NCBI GenBank assembly: GCA_947500435.1 | Contig: CANMRV010000009.1 | Location: forward strand, 1-64,000 | Direction: 5' to 3' | From: an uncultured Flavobacteriaceae bacterium | Lineage (GTDB): Bacteria; Bacteroidota; Bacteroidia; Flavobacteriales; Flavobacteriaceae | DNA: 64,000 nt | In this document: positions 16,198 to 24,572 of the stretch, piece by piece | Layout: every line of letters starts with the position of its first letter | Position numbering within the stretch: the stretch's first letter is position 1 | The notes under the pieces: model-generated | Told to the model about the DNA's origin: nothing | Database searches by the model: none | The model's input: the letters and a program-made list of their open reading frames with translations, nothing else | Made by a program: the position numbers and the translations under genes

Positions 16198-16890
16198 ATG
16201 AAGCCCATAGTTCAAATTTCATTAGACTTAACAAATATTGATGAAGCATTGGAAACTGCCGCGATGGCACTGCGGGCGGGAGTCGATTGGTTAGAAGCAG
16301 GTACTCCTCTCCTATTGGCTGAAGGATTACACGGCGTTCGTAAGTTGCGGGAAGCCTTTCCCAAAACACCCATTGTCGCCGACCTCAAAACAATGGACGG
16401 TGGTTACTTAGAAACAGAAATGATGGCCAAAGCTGGTGCTACCTATGTCGTGGTTATGGCAAGGGCACATGAAGAAACCGTGAAGGTAGTAGTGAAAGCT
16501 GGTAAAGATTATGGAGTTAAAGTAATGGGCGATAATCTTGGTTGTCCTGATATGGTTAAGGGAGCCAAGTGGCTCGAAAACCTGGGTTGTGATTACATCA
16601 TTCATCATATTGGTTACGATGAACGAAGAGGTATTGCGGCTAACGGAATGAGGATGCCGAGCCCCTTAGACCAGCTTCGTGAAGTAGTTGAAGCAGTTAG
16701 TGTACCAGTTCAGGCTGTTGGCGGATTATCCTTAGAAGAGGCCATACAGTGTCCCAGCTATGGTGCACCTATGGTGGTTTTAGGAGCGCCGCTCACTATT
16801 GATGCAGACTCCTTCAGAACTGCGGATGGATATCTCGAAAGTTCACTTCGTTTGATATGTACTAAAATTCATTCCTATCAAAATGTCTAA
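16198..16890 (+). CDS. HUMPS-type decarboxylase/synthase (3-keto-gulonate-6-phosphate decarboxylase or hexulose-6-phosphate synthase family)
   Basis: 230 residues forming one TIM barrel of the orotidine-phosphate decarboxylase superfamily. ISLDLTN at strand 1, EAGTPLLLAEG at strand 2, and the DxKxxD signature VADLKTMDGG at strand 3 define the HUMPS branch; HHIGYDERR and AVGGLSLEEA complete the site. Family members decarboxylate 3-keto-L-gulonate 6-phosphate (ascorbate use) or join formaldehyde to ribulose 5-phosphate (HPS). The neighbours fit a decarboxylase acting on a keto sugar acid. A formaldehyde role also deserves thought, because the PhyH oxygenase upstream could release formaldehyde. 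No partner 6-phospho-3-hexuloisomerase is seen. Confidence 0.78.
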   Translation: MKPIVQISLDLTNIDEALETAAMALRAGVDWLEAGTPLLLAEGLHGVRKLREAFPKTPIVADLKTMDGGYLETEMMAKAGATYVVVMARAHEETVKVVVKAGKDYGVKVMGDNLGCPDMVKGAKWLENLGCDYIIHHIGYDERRGIAANGMRMPSPLDQLREVVEAVSVPVQAVGGLSLEEAIQCPSYGAPMVVLGAPLTIDADSFRTADGYLESSLRLICTKIHSYQNV

Positions 16891-16909
16891 AAAATATTAA
16901 TCCCATCCT

Positions 16910-17935
16910 ATGAAATCTATAGCCGTCGTAAACTATGCCGAGCAAAAAGGAAGTGTTGAACTTCGGGAAGTCGATAAACCAACAATTGGCCCTGATGATG
17001 TGCTTTTGGAGGTGGTTAATGTTGGTGTTTGCGGCAGTGATTTGCATCAATGGACCTCCGATCATAGTTGGGCTGTTAATTATCCCGTGGTTCTGGGACA
17101 TGAGTTTGGGGGACATATTGCAGAATTGGGCAGCAACGTTTCCGATTGGAAAGAAGGTGATCGGGTGGTTAGCGAAACCGCTGCAATTATCAATAGTAAC
17201 AGCCCACTAACAAGACAGGGACTTTATAATTTAGATCCTACAAGAAAGGGGTTTGGATATGGTGTAAATGGAGCCATGACACGCTTTGTTAGTGTTCCGG
17301 CTAGATGTTTACACAAAGTACCTGAAAGTTTACCTTTTGAAGAAGCGTGCCTAACAGAACCTTGTTCTGTAGCTTATAATGCCGTTTTAGTGAATTCGCA
17401 AATCAGCCCTGGCGATAGGGTTTTGGTTTTAGGTCCAGGCACGATAGGGATTCTATGCGCAGCCATGGCCAAACTGGCGGGAGCTGAAGTTGCAATAGTT
17501 GGATTGGCCACTGACGCCGGTCGACTTGAAATTGCAAAACAGTACGGATGTGATACAATAGTTGGTGACGCCACTGAATGGGCCAACGAATATGATGGTA
17601 TGGGAGTTGATTGTGTTGTTGACGCAGCTGGAGTGAGTGCGACTTTGAAGTTGGCTTTGGAGTATGTGCGCCCGAACGGTCATATCACAAAAGTCGGATG
17701 GGGACCGCAACCGATGAATTTCTCCCTTGACCCATTAATCCAAAAAAATGTGACCTTACAAGGTAGTTTTAGTCATAACTGGCCTATTTGGGAGAAGGTA
17801 TTATTCCTCTTATCTTCAGGGAGTTTAGATGTCAAGCCGATTATTGGTGGAGTTTGGAAACTGAACGATTGGCACGAGGCCTTCGAACAAATGCATTCTG
17901 GAAAAGTTGTCAAGAGTATTTTAACACCAAATTAA
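16910..17935 (+). CDS. Medium-chain zinc dehydrogenase without the structural-zinc cysteines
   Basis: 341 residues. It has a GroES-like catalytic half with VCGSDLHQW (zinc Cys41), GHEFGG (64-68) and LTEPCSVAYNAV, then a Rossmann half with VLVLGPGTIGILCAAMAK. It resembles sorbitol, L-threonine or galactitol dehydrogenases. The lobe that normally holds four cysteines and a structural zinc instead reads VVSETAAIINSNSPLTRQGLYN, with no Cys at all, so only the catalytic zinc is kept. It probably oxidises a sugar alcohol or sugar-acid hydroxyl with NAD(P). It follows the HUMPS gene by 19 bases and precedes the SDR gene by 5. Confidence 0.85.
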   Translation: MKSIAVVNYAEQKGSVELREVDKPTIGPDDVLLEVVNVGVCGSDLHQWTSDHSWAVNYPVVLGHEFGGHIAELGSNVSDWKEGDRVVSETAAIINSNSPLTRQGLYNLDPTRKGFGYGVNGAMTRFVSVPARCLHKVPESLPFEEACLTEPCSVAYNAVLVNSQISPGDRVLVLGPGTIGILCAAMAKLAGAEVAIVGLATDAGRLEIAKQYGCDTIVGDATEWANEYDGMGVDCVVDAAGVSATLKLALEYVRPNGHITKVGWGPQPMNFSLDPLIQKNVTLQGSFSHNWPIWEKVLFLLSSGSLDVKPIIGGVWKLNDWHEAFEQMHSGKVVKSILTPN

Positions 17936-17940
17936 AACAA

Positions 17941-18714
17941 ATGCGACTAAAGGATAAAGCCATTTTAATTACGGGAAGTTATACAGGAATAGGCCGCGCC
18001 ATTGCCAAACAGAGCATAAAAGAAGGCGCCAAAGTAGTGCTTAATGGACTGCGCGAGGAATTGGGTCAGGAACTGCTACGGGAGTTTGATAAAGATAAGG
18101 CTACCCATCTCACTATTGATATTACCGAAGAAGACGCTCCAGAGAAACTGGTAAAAAAAGCTATATCTACGTTCGGTAAGTTGGATGCCGTGGTAAACAA
18201 TGCTGCAATTGTTGCTTCCTCGAACTTGGATACTACTACTGTGCCCTACCTAGAACGGATGTTGGCGGTGAATACGATCGCTCCATTCGCCATTATTCAG
18301 GCTGCCCTTCCCTTCTTGGAGCAATCCAAAGGGAATGTAGTGAATATTGGTTCCATCAATTCCTGGAGCGGTGAACCAAATTTGTTGGCCTATAGTATTT
18401 CAAAAGGAGCTTTGATGACCTTGAGTCGTAATCTAGGTGACACTCTTTTTCGTGAGAATGGAGTGCGCATAAATCAAATAAATCCTGGTTGGATTCTTAC
18501 TGAACATGAGTTTATCAACCAAAGGGAGCAAGGAAAACCTGATGACTGGCATAAAACCCTACCCGATGTATTTGCTCCGGCTAAAAGATTATTCAAACCT
18601 GAAGAATTGGCTATGGCAGCTATTTACCTGATGTCTGACGAATCCGGACCGATAAGCGGACAAGTTATTGAGGTGGAACAATTTCCAATAATCGGTCGAA
18701 ATCCACCAAAATAA
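17941..18714 (+). CDS. Short-chain dehydrogenase/reductase
   Basis: 257 residues from the ATG at 17941. The frame is open back to 17788, but that stretch lies inside the preceding dehydrogenase gene, and MRLKDKAILITGSYTGIG is the natural start. The glycine motif reads ITGSYTGIGRA, NNAA is at ~83, the catalytic Ser is in GSINSWSG, and YSISK holds Tyr and Lys. The C terminus carries SGQVIEVEQF. It is a classical NAD(P)-dependent SDR of sugar or hydroxy-acid type. It is the fourth gene of the operon beginning with PhyH, and the MDR and SDR pair suggests two successive redox steps on one substrate. Confidence 0.88.
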   Translation: MRLKDKAILITGSYTGIGRAIAKQSIKEGAKVVLNGLREELGQELLREFDKDKATHLTIDITEEDAPEKLVKKAISTFGKLDAVVNNAAIVASSNLDTTTVPYLERMLAVNTIAPFAIIQAALPFLEQSKGNVVNIGSINSWSGEPNLLAYSISKGALMTLSRNLGDTLFRENGVRINQINPGWILTEHEFINQREQGKPDDWHKTLPDVFAPAKRLFKPEELAMAAIYLMSDESGPISGQVIEVEQFPIIGRNPPK

Positions 18715-18720
18715 AATCAA

Positions 18721-19614
18721 ATGCCAAAACTAGCCGTATTTCCAAAAGCTTTCATGAATGCATTATGCAAAGATGGAACTATGACCGTTGCTGAATGGAT
18801 TAATTTGGCCTGTTCGCTAAAAGTAGACGGATTGGAATGGTATGCGGGTTTTTTAGAGATGGCGGATGAAGCCAATTGGTCCGAATTCCGAAAAATTGTT
18901 GAAAAGCATGGAAAGGTGATTCCGATGCTTTGTTGTTCTCCCGATTTTACACATCCTGATGCAAGTTTTCGCGAAAAAGAAATCCAAAAACAAAAGCACT
19001 GGATAGCTATGACCAGCTCACTAGGTGGGTCATTCTGCAGAGTGCTTTCAGGGCAAAGACGCCCCGAACTTTCGATAGCTGAAGGTGTTGATTTGGCCGC
19101 GGAATGTATACATGAGTGTTTGCCCTACGCACAAGAACTGGGCATTACCCTGATTTTAGAAAATCATTACAAAGACGATTTTTGGGAGTATCCTGAATTT
19201 GCCCAGAAGATGGATGTGTTTTGTCAGTTGGTTGATCAAATTGACCACCCTAATTTTGGAGTTAATTACGACCCTAGCAACGCCTTTCTTGCTGGAGAAG
19301 ATCCTTTAGAACTTTTATATCGAATTTCTAATCGTGTTGTGACCATGCATGCTAGCGACCGCTATCTAATTGAAGGAACAATCGAAGACCTTCGTAATGA
19401 AGAAAACGGGGCCATTGGTTATGCAAAAAGACTTCGTCACGGCGAAATTGGCAAAGGCTTAAATGATTACGATGCTATTTTTAGGGAATTAAAGCGCGTA
19501 GGTTTCAATGGATGGATAAGTATCGAAGACGGTGTCGATGGTATGGGCCAATTGGAACGCAGTGTGACTTTTCTTAGAAAAAAAATAAAAGAATATTGGC
19601 CCGATTTTAAATAA
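18721..19614 (+). CDS. Sugar phosphate isomerase/epimerase (TIM barrel), cytoplasmic
   Basis: 297 residues with no signal peptide, unlike the exported barrels elsewhere in the window. The metal-binding segments of the AP-endonuclease-2 fold are visible: LILENHYKDDFW, VNYDPSNAFLAG, TMHASDRY and WISIEDG. Relatives include tagatose/psicose epimerases, 2-keto-inositol dehydratase (IolE) and 3-dehydroshikimate dehydratase. It begins six bases after the SDR gene and ends the PhyH operon, so it most likely epimerises or dehydrates the keto sugar made by the two dehydrogenases upstream. Confidence 0.82.
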   Translation: MPKLAVFPKAFMNALCKDGTMTVAEWINLACSLKVDGLEWYAGFLEMADEANWSEFRKIVEKHGKVIPMLCCSPDFTHPDASFREKEIQKQKHWIAMTSSLGGSFCRVLSGQRRPELSIAEGVDLAAECIHECLPYAQELGITLILENHYKDDFWEYPEFAQKMDVFCQLVDQIDHPNFGVNYDPSNAFLAGEDPLELLYRISNRVVTMHASDRYLIEGTIEDLRNEENGAIGYAKRLRHGEIGKGLNDYDAIFRELKRVGFNGWISIEDGVDGMGQLERSVTFLRKKIKEYWPDFK

Positions 19615-19686
19615 AAATCAATCTCCTTGCCTAAGAAAGGCTAATTGGAATTAGTCAAAATGCTCTACAGATCAATGTATATGCTA

Positions 19687-20427
19687 TTAGAGCTTTTTTA
19701 CTATCTGCTCTTCTGATGTTACTCCAGGTGGCAGTTCGATAAGTTTGAAATTCCGGAATTGAATCTCAGCTCCTTCTGACTCCAAACATAAATACCCTTT
19801 TTTGATTGTCGATTTACTTATACCGTTGACGAACTTTCCGTTTATAGAAAGTTTAATTGTTCCATCAACACAGATGACAGTATAGCTATTCCAAATTTCT
19901 TTGCCTTTTGCTCTATTTTCTATAGATTTACTACGTGTTCCTCTTGGATTATCAGGAATAGTTTCCACTCCTCCTACACCAAAAAGTTCTCCGTGGACGT
20001 ATGCAATGGGTGGTTTTTTACCATCACGCATATTCAAGTTCACCCAGTCCAATTCTAACATTTGTACTTCTACCCCACCTGGTAATCTGGATTCTGGGTC
20101 AGGAGTAGCGTCACTCCAAACGAAAATACCGGAATTTCCACCGGCTTCCATATGCCTCCAATCTACTTTTAAAATAAAATTTTCATATTGCTTTTCAGAT
20201 CGCATTACGCCAATTGGAAGTCCTTTACAAATAAGGAGATCCTGTTCGGTACGCCAAGTGTCATCATCAGTATTTACATTAATCCAATTAATAGATTGTT
20301 CAGTGGTAGATTCTGATACTAGTGCTTCTAAGGGAATTTCCTTTCCAAAAATAATATCTGGCTCTTGTCCAGAAACGATAGAGCTGAAGGATAATAAAAA
20401 AATAAAAGGAATAACAAGTTTCTTCAT
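19687..20427 (-). CDS. Exported DUF1080 (3-keto-disaccharide hydrolase family) protein
   Basis: 246 residues with a Sec signal peptide (MKKLVIPFIFLLSFSSIVSG). The mature domain is the concanavalin-like fold of DUF1080: QSINWINVNTDDDTWRTEQDLLICKG, VDWRHMEAGGNSGIFVW, GGVEVQMLELDW, NSYTVICVDGTIKLSINGKFVNG and a closing YLCLESEGAEIQFRNFKLIEL. Characterised members cleave glycosides already oxidised at C3. The gene starts eight bases after the Tat-exported Gfo/Idh/MocA oxidoreductase, the enzyme type that makes such 3-keto sugars, so the pair is probably a periplasmic oxidise-then-cleave unit. Confidence 0.85.
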   Translation of the reverse strand: MKKLVIPFIFLLSFSSIVSGQEPDIIFGKEIPLEALVSESTTEQSINWINVNTDDDTWRTEQDLLICKGLPIGVMRSEKQYENFILKVDWRHMEAGGNSGIFVWSDATPDPESRLPGGVEVQMLELDWVNLNMRDGKKPPIAYVHGELFGVGGVETIPDNPRGTRSKSIENRAKGKEIWNSYTVICVDGTIKLSINGKFVNGISKSTIKKGYLCLESEGAEIQFRNFKLIELPPGVTSEEQIVKKL

Positions 20428-20435
20428 AATGCGGT

Positions 20436-21755
20436 TTATATAAATTTGGTCTTACCAGGAACCGCAATGGGTGGCATGGTGTATTCATAGTTCCAATCAT
20501 AATCTTTGAAATCAGGACCAAGTGATTCGTTCGAATTAATAGCTTCATCCCAACTTATTTCCTGTCCTGTGTACCCGGCTGATCGCGCAAGAATAGCCAT
20601 CATTGTACTACTAGCCATTTTTTCTCCATCATTCACTGCCTTACCACTTCGTATTGCAGCAAAAAGTTGGTCGTGCTCCGCTTGAAACATATCATTCTTT
20701 TCACCACGATACTCCCAAATATTCTTGCCTGTTATTTTAGCTTTTCCATATAGATTTAGTTGTGCGCTTCCATCGGAACCAAAAACTTCAAGTGTATTGC
20801 GTCCTTTGGTATTGGCTTGTTGTCTTGTGAAAAGGCATGCTTTTGAACCATTTGCATATTCGTATTCTACTGCAAAATGATCATAGATATTACCATACTT
20901 CTCATCTACCCTTACCTGTCTTCCTCCAGTACCTACTGCCTTTATCGGCATTTCATCATCCATGGACCAAGCAATCAAATCACAGCTATGCACAGATTGC
21001 TCAACAATAAAATCCCCAGAAAGCCAATTGTAATAATACCAATTACGCATTTGGTGGGTCATTTCAGTCCAGTCGGGCTGACGATCTTTGTACCAAAGTT
21101 CTCCTCCATGACGAAATGCTGTAACTGATCTTATTTCGCCAATATCACCCTTATGAACACGCTCAAGGGTTGCCTTGTTCATCAGGTCATGACGAAAACA
21201 AAAGCCAGAGACAACATTAAGGTTTTTTGCCTTGGCTTGTTTTGCAGCTTCCAGAACTTTACGAATACCTGGGGCATCAACAGCAACTGGTTTTTCACAA
21301 AAGACATGTTTATTGGCATTGATTGCCGCAACCAAATGGTCAGGTCTAAAAGCTGGAGGTGTCGTCAATAATACCACATCAACATCGGAATCGATAACTT
21401 TCTGATAGGCATCAAAACCAATGAACTTATTCGCTTGGTCAACTTTGAGTTGGTCTGGTTTGATTTGTGCAAGCTCAGATAGAGAACCTTCAAGACGATC
21501 TTCAAAAACATCGCCCATTGCCGTTAATACAACATTCGGGTCAGCATGTAAGGCTTGAGATGCTGCCCCGGTACCACGACCACCGCATCCAACAAGGCCT
21601 ACCTTTATTATAGAATCTTTTATAGACGAAGTTGCCCCGTATATACCTGAGGGATAAGCTACCGCTCCGCCAACAAGTACTATTCCTGATTTTTTAAGAA
21701 ATTCTCTCCGACCTGTATTGGAATTGGTTTTTTTGATTTTGTCAGCCATAATCAT
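20436..21755 (-). CDS. Tat-exported Gfo/Idh/MocA family oxidoreductase
   Basis: 439 residues, longer than cytoplasmic relatives because of a twin-arginine leader: NTGRREFLKKSGIVLVGGAV. The Met at residue 3 is an equally good start. The Rossmann domain begins IIKVGLVGCGGRGTGAASQA and carries the EKP motif in HVFCEKPVAVDAPG. The C-terminal alpha/beta domain contains RQPDWTEMTHQMRNWYYYNWLSGDFIVEQSVH, usual in the exported Bacteroidota group. Tat export in the folded state would let it carry bound NAD(H), as in glucose-fructose oxidoreductase. It forms an operon with the DUF1080 gene eight bases downstream and probably oxidises a glycoside hydroxyl (C3) in the periplasm. Confidence 0.88.
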   Translation of the reverse strand: MIMADKIKKTNSNTGRREFLKKSGIVLVGGAVAYPSGIYGATSSIKDSIIKVGLVGCGGRGTGAASQALHADPNVVLTAMGDVFEDRLEGSLSELAQIKPDQLKVDQANKFIGFDAYQKVIDSDVDVVLLTTPPAFRPDHLVAAINANKHVFCEKPVAVDAPGIRKVLEAAKQAKAKNLNVVSGFCFRHDLMNKATLERVHKGDIGEIRSVTAFRHGGELWYKDRQPDWTEMTHQMRNWYYYNWLSGDFIVEQSVHSCDLIAWSMDDEMPIKAVGTGGRQVRVDEKYGNIYDHFAVEYEYANGSKACLFTRQQANTKGRNTLEVFGSDGSAQLNLYGKAKITGKNIWEYRGEKNDMFQAEHDQLFAAIRSGKAVNDGEKMASSTMMAILARSAGYTGQEISWDEAINSNESLGPDFKDYDWNYEYTMPPIAVPGKTKFI

Positions 21756-21913
21756 AAGGTTTTGGAAATGTGCTGACTAAATATACAGAATATTACCGCT
21801 AGACCAAAGGTCTGCGGAAAATTGCTTGTCCATACTGTTTCAACAAAAAAGCCTTACAAATCAGTATGGACACTGAAATTGCAAAGCTCTTTCTGAAAAA
21901 AAGTATTTGAGTA

Positions 21914-22298
21914 TTAAATTTTTACGATAATAAATTCTGTTCTTCTGTTCAGCACGTGTTCTTCTTCCTCACAATCAATATTGTCAACACAACGGTTTAA
22001 TATGATATTTTCACCTTGACCATCTAAACGCAAACGATATTCAGAAATTCCGTTCCGCTGTAGATAAGCGGCTGTCTCACGAGCACGGTTTTTCGTCATC
22101 TTGATCATCATCATCTAAGATCCCATCACCGTCAAAATCCATAAATAGTTCGTTAGGCTTTGGAAGAGGATTGTTTTCAACAACGAAATCATTACTTTTA
22201 GAAAAGAAATGAGTTTCTATTGAGTCAGAAGAGTTTCCAATTACTAAACCTAAAATGGCTAAATGAGTGAAAGCGCTTCTTAAATAATTAAAGTGCAT
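21914..22298 (-). pseudogene. Remnant of an OmpA-like outer-membrane protein
   Basis: The first piece (start at 22298) encodes a signal-peptide-like N terminus and then FMDFDGDGILDDDDQDD, a thrombospondin-3-like calcium repeat. At about 22090 the frame shifts, and the other frame continues with KNRARETAAYLQRNGISEYR, RLDGQGENI and a final EEEEHVLNRRTEFIIVKI, the end of an OmpA peptidoglycan-binding domain. The first half of the OmpA domain and any barrel are missing. A deletion joining the two halves out of frame explains this best. The two fragments overlap in different frames (22077-22114) and neither should be functional. Confidence 0.7.
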
Positions 22299-22334
22299 TT
22301 TTAGTTGGGTTATGTGTTTAATCCATCTAAAAAC

Positions 22335-22374
22335 GTCGATGTATTACAAATATTGTCGATGAACTACATAAAAT
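22335..22374. promoter_or_regulatory. Direct repeat of GTCGATG-N4-TAC, 20-base period
   Basis: GTCGATGTATTACAAATATT (22335-22354) is followed directly by GTCGATGAACTACATAAAAT (22355-22374), with 14 of 20 bases or so shared and exact helical spacing of two turns. This is the geometry used by tandem-binding regulators such as LytTR response regulators. It lies upstream of the OmpA-like remnant and 155 bases upstream of the Ldh_2 operon. A related word occurs at 893. Confidence 0.35.
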
Positions 22375-22529
22375 GTAGTATTTTATTTACATTTCTATTA
22401 AAGAGAAGTAACATATTGATTTTGAGCTTATTGTCGTTTCCCTGTGTTTTACTAGTGAGTAATTCTATTTAACTGGATAGAAATTTTTCATTTTTACTTT
22501 TTGATTACTTTCGTTACCAAAGGAAAAAA

Positions 22530-23546
22530 ATGACTACAATCTCATATGAAAAATTAACTTCAGTATTTGAATCGATACTTTTGGGTACGGGTTTTTCTAA
22601 AGACGATGCCTCCCTCTGCGCAAAAATATTTGCAGATTCTACAGCTGATGGCTATCATTCCCATGGTATAAATCGTTTTCCGGTCTTTCTAAAAACCATT
22701 ACTGATGGCTATGTGCAATTAGAGGTAAAACCTAAGCTTCAATTATCACTTGGGAATTTCGAACGTTGGGATGGACAATTAGGTCCAGGCCCTTTAACTG
22801 CTCACTTTTGTATGAATCGAGCCATCGAAATGGCAAAAGAAAGTGGAATGGGATGTGTTGCACTTCAAAATGGAAGCCACTGGATGCGTGGAGGTTCTTA
22901 CGGATGGCAAGCTGCTCAAGCTGGCTGTATCGCCATGTGCTTTACCAACACCATGCCCAATATGCCTTCATGGGGAGCAAAAGAAGCAAATACCGGGAAT
23001 AATCCACTGATTATGGCAGTACCCCATGATGATGGGCATATAGTTTTAGATATGTCCTTGTCGCAGTTCTCATATGGGAAGATGGAAAAATATGCGATGG
23101 ATGGAAAAGAGCTCCCTTTTGATGGTGGATTTGATTCCGGAGGAGAACATACAACGGACCCCAAGGAGATATTGGCAACCAAGCGACTTTTCCCAACCGG
23201 GTATTGGAAAGGCTCGGGAATGTCAATTCTAGTTGATTTAATGGTTACACTACTTTCCTCAGGAAAATCAACCGCAAAAATTGGTGAGCTAGAAGCGGAG
23301 TATGGACTTTCACAAGTATTTATTTGCTTTGACGCCGAACAAATGAACAATGGCAGTAGACATAAGGAATTAGTTGATGAAATTATTAATCATATTACCA
23401 ATGCTATGCCCGAAAAAGAAGGGAAATCGATAGAATATCCTGGGAGTCAAACCAAGAAGAGAAGAGCGGAGCATATGAAAAATGGTATTCCCGTAAATGA
23501 CGATGTTTGGGAAAATATTCTTGCCTTGCAAAATCAATTCAAATGA
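22530..23546 (+). CDS. Malate/L-lactate dehydrogenase (Ldh_2) family oxidoreductase
   Basis: 338 residues with no signal peptide. Family marks include DSTADGYHSHGINRFPVF near residues 35-55, CVALQNGSHWMRGGSYGWQAAQAG, NNPLIMAVPHDDGHIVLDMSLSQFSYGKME and LFPTGYWKGSGMSILVDLM. It is closest in pattern to 2,3-diketo-L-gulonate reductase (YiaK) and related keto-acid or imino-acid reductases. Relatives also reduce cyclic imines such as piperideine-2-carboxylate. It opens a six-gene operon, with its stop overlapping the next start by four bases (ATGA). The presence of an imine reductase and PLP enzyme later in the operon leaves both a sugar-acid and an imino-acid substrate open. Confidence 0.82.
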   Translation: MTTISYEKLTSVFESILLGTGFSKDDASLCAKIFADSTADGYHSHGINRFPVFLKTITDGYVQLEVKPKLQLSLGNFERWDGQLGPGPLTAHFCMNRAIEMAKESGMGCVALQNGSHWMRGGSYGWQAAQAGCIAMCFTNTMPNMPSWGAKEANTGNNPLIMAVPHDDGHIVLDMSLSQFSYGKMEKYAMDGKELPFDGGFDSGGEHTTDPKEILATKRLFPTGYWKGSGMSILVDLMVTLLSSGKSTAKIGELEAEYGLSQVFICFDAEQMNNGSRHKELVDEIINHITNAMPEKEGKSIEYPGSQTKKRRAEHMKNGIPVNDDVWENILALQNQFK

Positions 23547-24565
23547 AGAAAAAAATTAAGGGAGATAAAGTCAGGTGGGGTATCCTCGGTGTCGGGGATG
23601 TTTGTGAAGTAAAAAGCGCACCGGCGATGCAGAAAATTGCTAATTCCGAACTTGTTGCGGTAATGAGGAGGAACGGAGAAAAAGCAAAGGACTATGCGGA
23701 GCGTCATGGTGTAGATACCTGGTATAATAATGCAGATGCATTGATTAACGACCCAAACGTAAATGCAATCTATATCGCAACTCCCCCAAACGCCCATAAA
23801 GATTTGACAATTAAAGCGGCCAAATCTGGCAAGCCGATATATGTTGAAAAACCTATGGCGCGGACAACCGTTGAGTGCCGAGAAATGATAGATGCCTGTA
23901 AACAGGCTGATGTCTCTTTATATATTGCCTATTACCGAAGGAGGCTTCCCAATTTTGAAAAACTGAAATCGCTTTTGGATGACAATGCTATTGGTGATAT
24001 CAGAATGGTAAATGTGCAAATGTTCAAAACGCTCGACCCGGATATTGTTGCAAACATCACCTCTTCAATGCAGACGAATTGGAGAATTGACCCTGATGTT
24101 TCTGGCGGCGGTTATTTTTTTGATTTAGCTGCGCATCAATTAGACTATTTGGATTATGTTTTGGGACCTATAAAATCAGTGGCAGGTTTTGCAGGAAATC
24201 AAGCCGGAAAATACCAAGCCGCTGATATTATCTCTTCGAGTTTCATTTTTGAAAACGGAATCATTGGCTCTGGTACTTGGTGTTTTACAGTCGACGAAGC
24301 CTCAGAAAAAGACCAAATGACCTTTATTGGTTCGAAGGGACAAATTTCGATCTGCTTCTTTGGAGAGCCTAAGATTTTTCTAGAAAGGTCAGGTTATCCG
24401 GTAGAAACTTTTGAGTTTGAACTCCCCCATCACATCCAACAACCGTTGATACAAACCATTGTTGACGATTTATTGGGAAATGGAATATGCCCAAGTACCG
24501 GCGATTCAGCCATCAGAACCAATTGGGTTATGGAAGAGATGACCAAGAATTACTACACTAAATAA
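23543..24565 (+). CDS. Gfo/Idh/MocA family oxidoreductase, cytoplasmic
   Basis: 340 residues from the ATG at 23543, which overlaps the upstream stop (ATGA) and implies translational coupling. An in-frame start at 23507 would lie inside the previous gene. VRWGILGVGDVCEVKSAPAMQ is the NAD-binding start, PIYVEKPMARTTVECREM holds the EKP motif, and the C-terminal domain has DPDVSGGGYFFDLAAHQLDYLDYVLGP with the catalytic His. There is no signal peptide, in contrast to the Tat-exported relative at 20436. It probably oxidises or reduces a sugar or cyclitol supplied by the periplasmic steps. Confidence 0.85.
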   Translation: MKKKIKGDKVRWGILGVGDVCEVKSAPAMQKIANSELVAVMRRNGEKAKDYAERHGVDTWYNNADALINDPNVNAIYIATPPNAHKDLTIKAAKSGKPIYVEKPMARTTVECREMIDACKQADVSLYIAYYRRRLPNFEKLKSLLDDNAIGDIRMVNVQMFKTLDPDIVANITSSMQTNWRIDPDVSGGGYFFDLAAHQLDYLDYVLGPIKSVAGFAGNQAGKYQAADIISSSFIFENGIIGSGTWCFTVDEASEKDQMTFIGSKGQISICFFGEPKIFLERSGYPVETFEFELPHHIQQPLIQTIVDDLLGNGICPSTGDSAIRTNWVMEEMTKNYYTK

Positions 24566-24572
24566 TACATAC

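Noticed and set aside
17788..17940. Extended N terminus of the SDR gene
   Set aside because: The stretch overlaps the end of the preceding dehydrogenase in another frame, and the SDR signature starts at the ATG at 17941.
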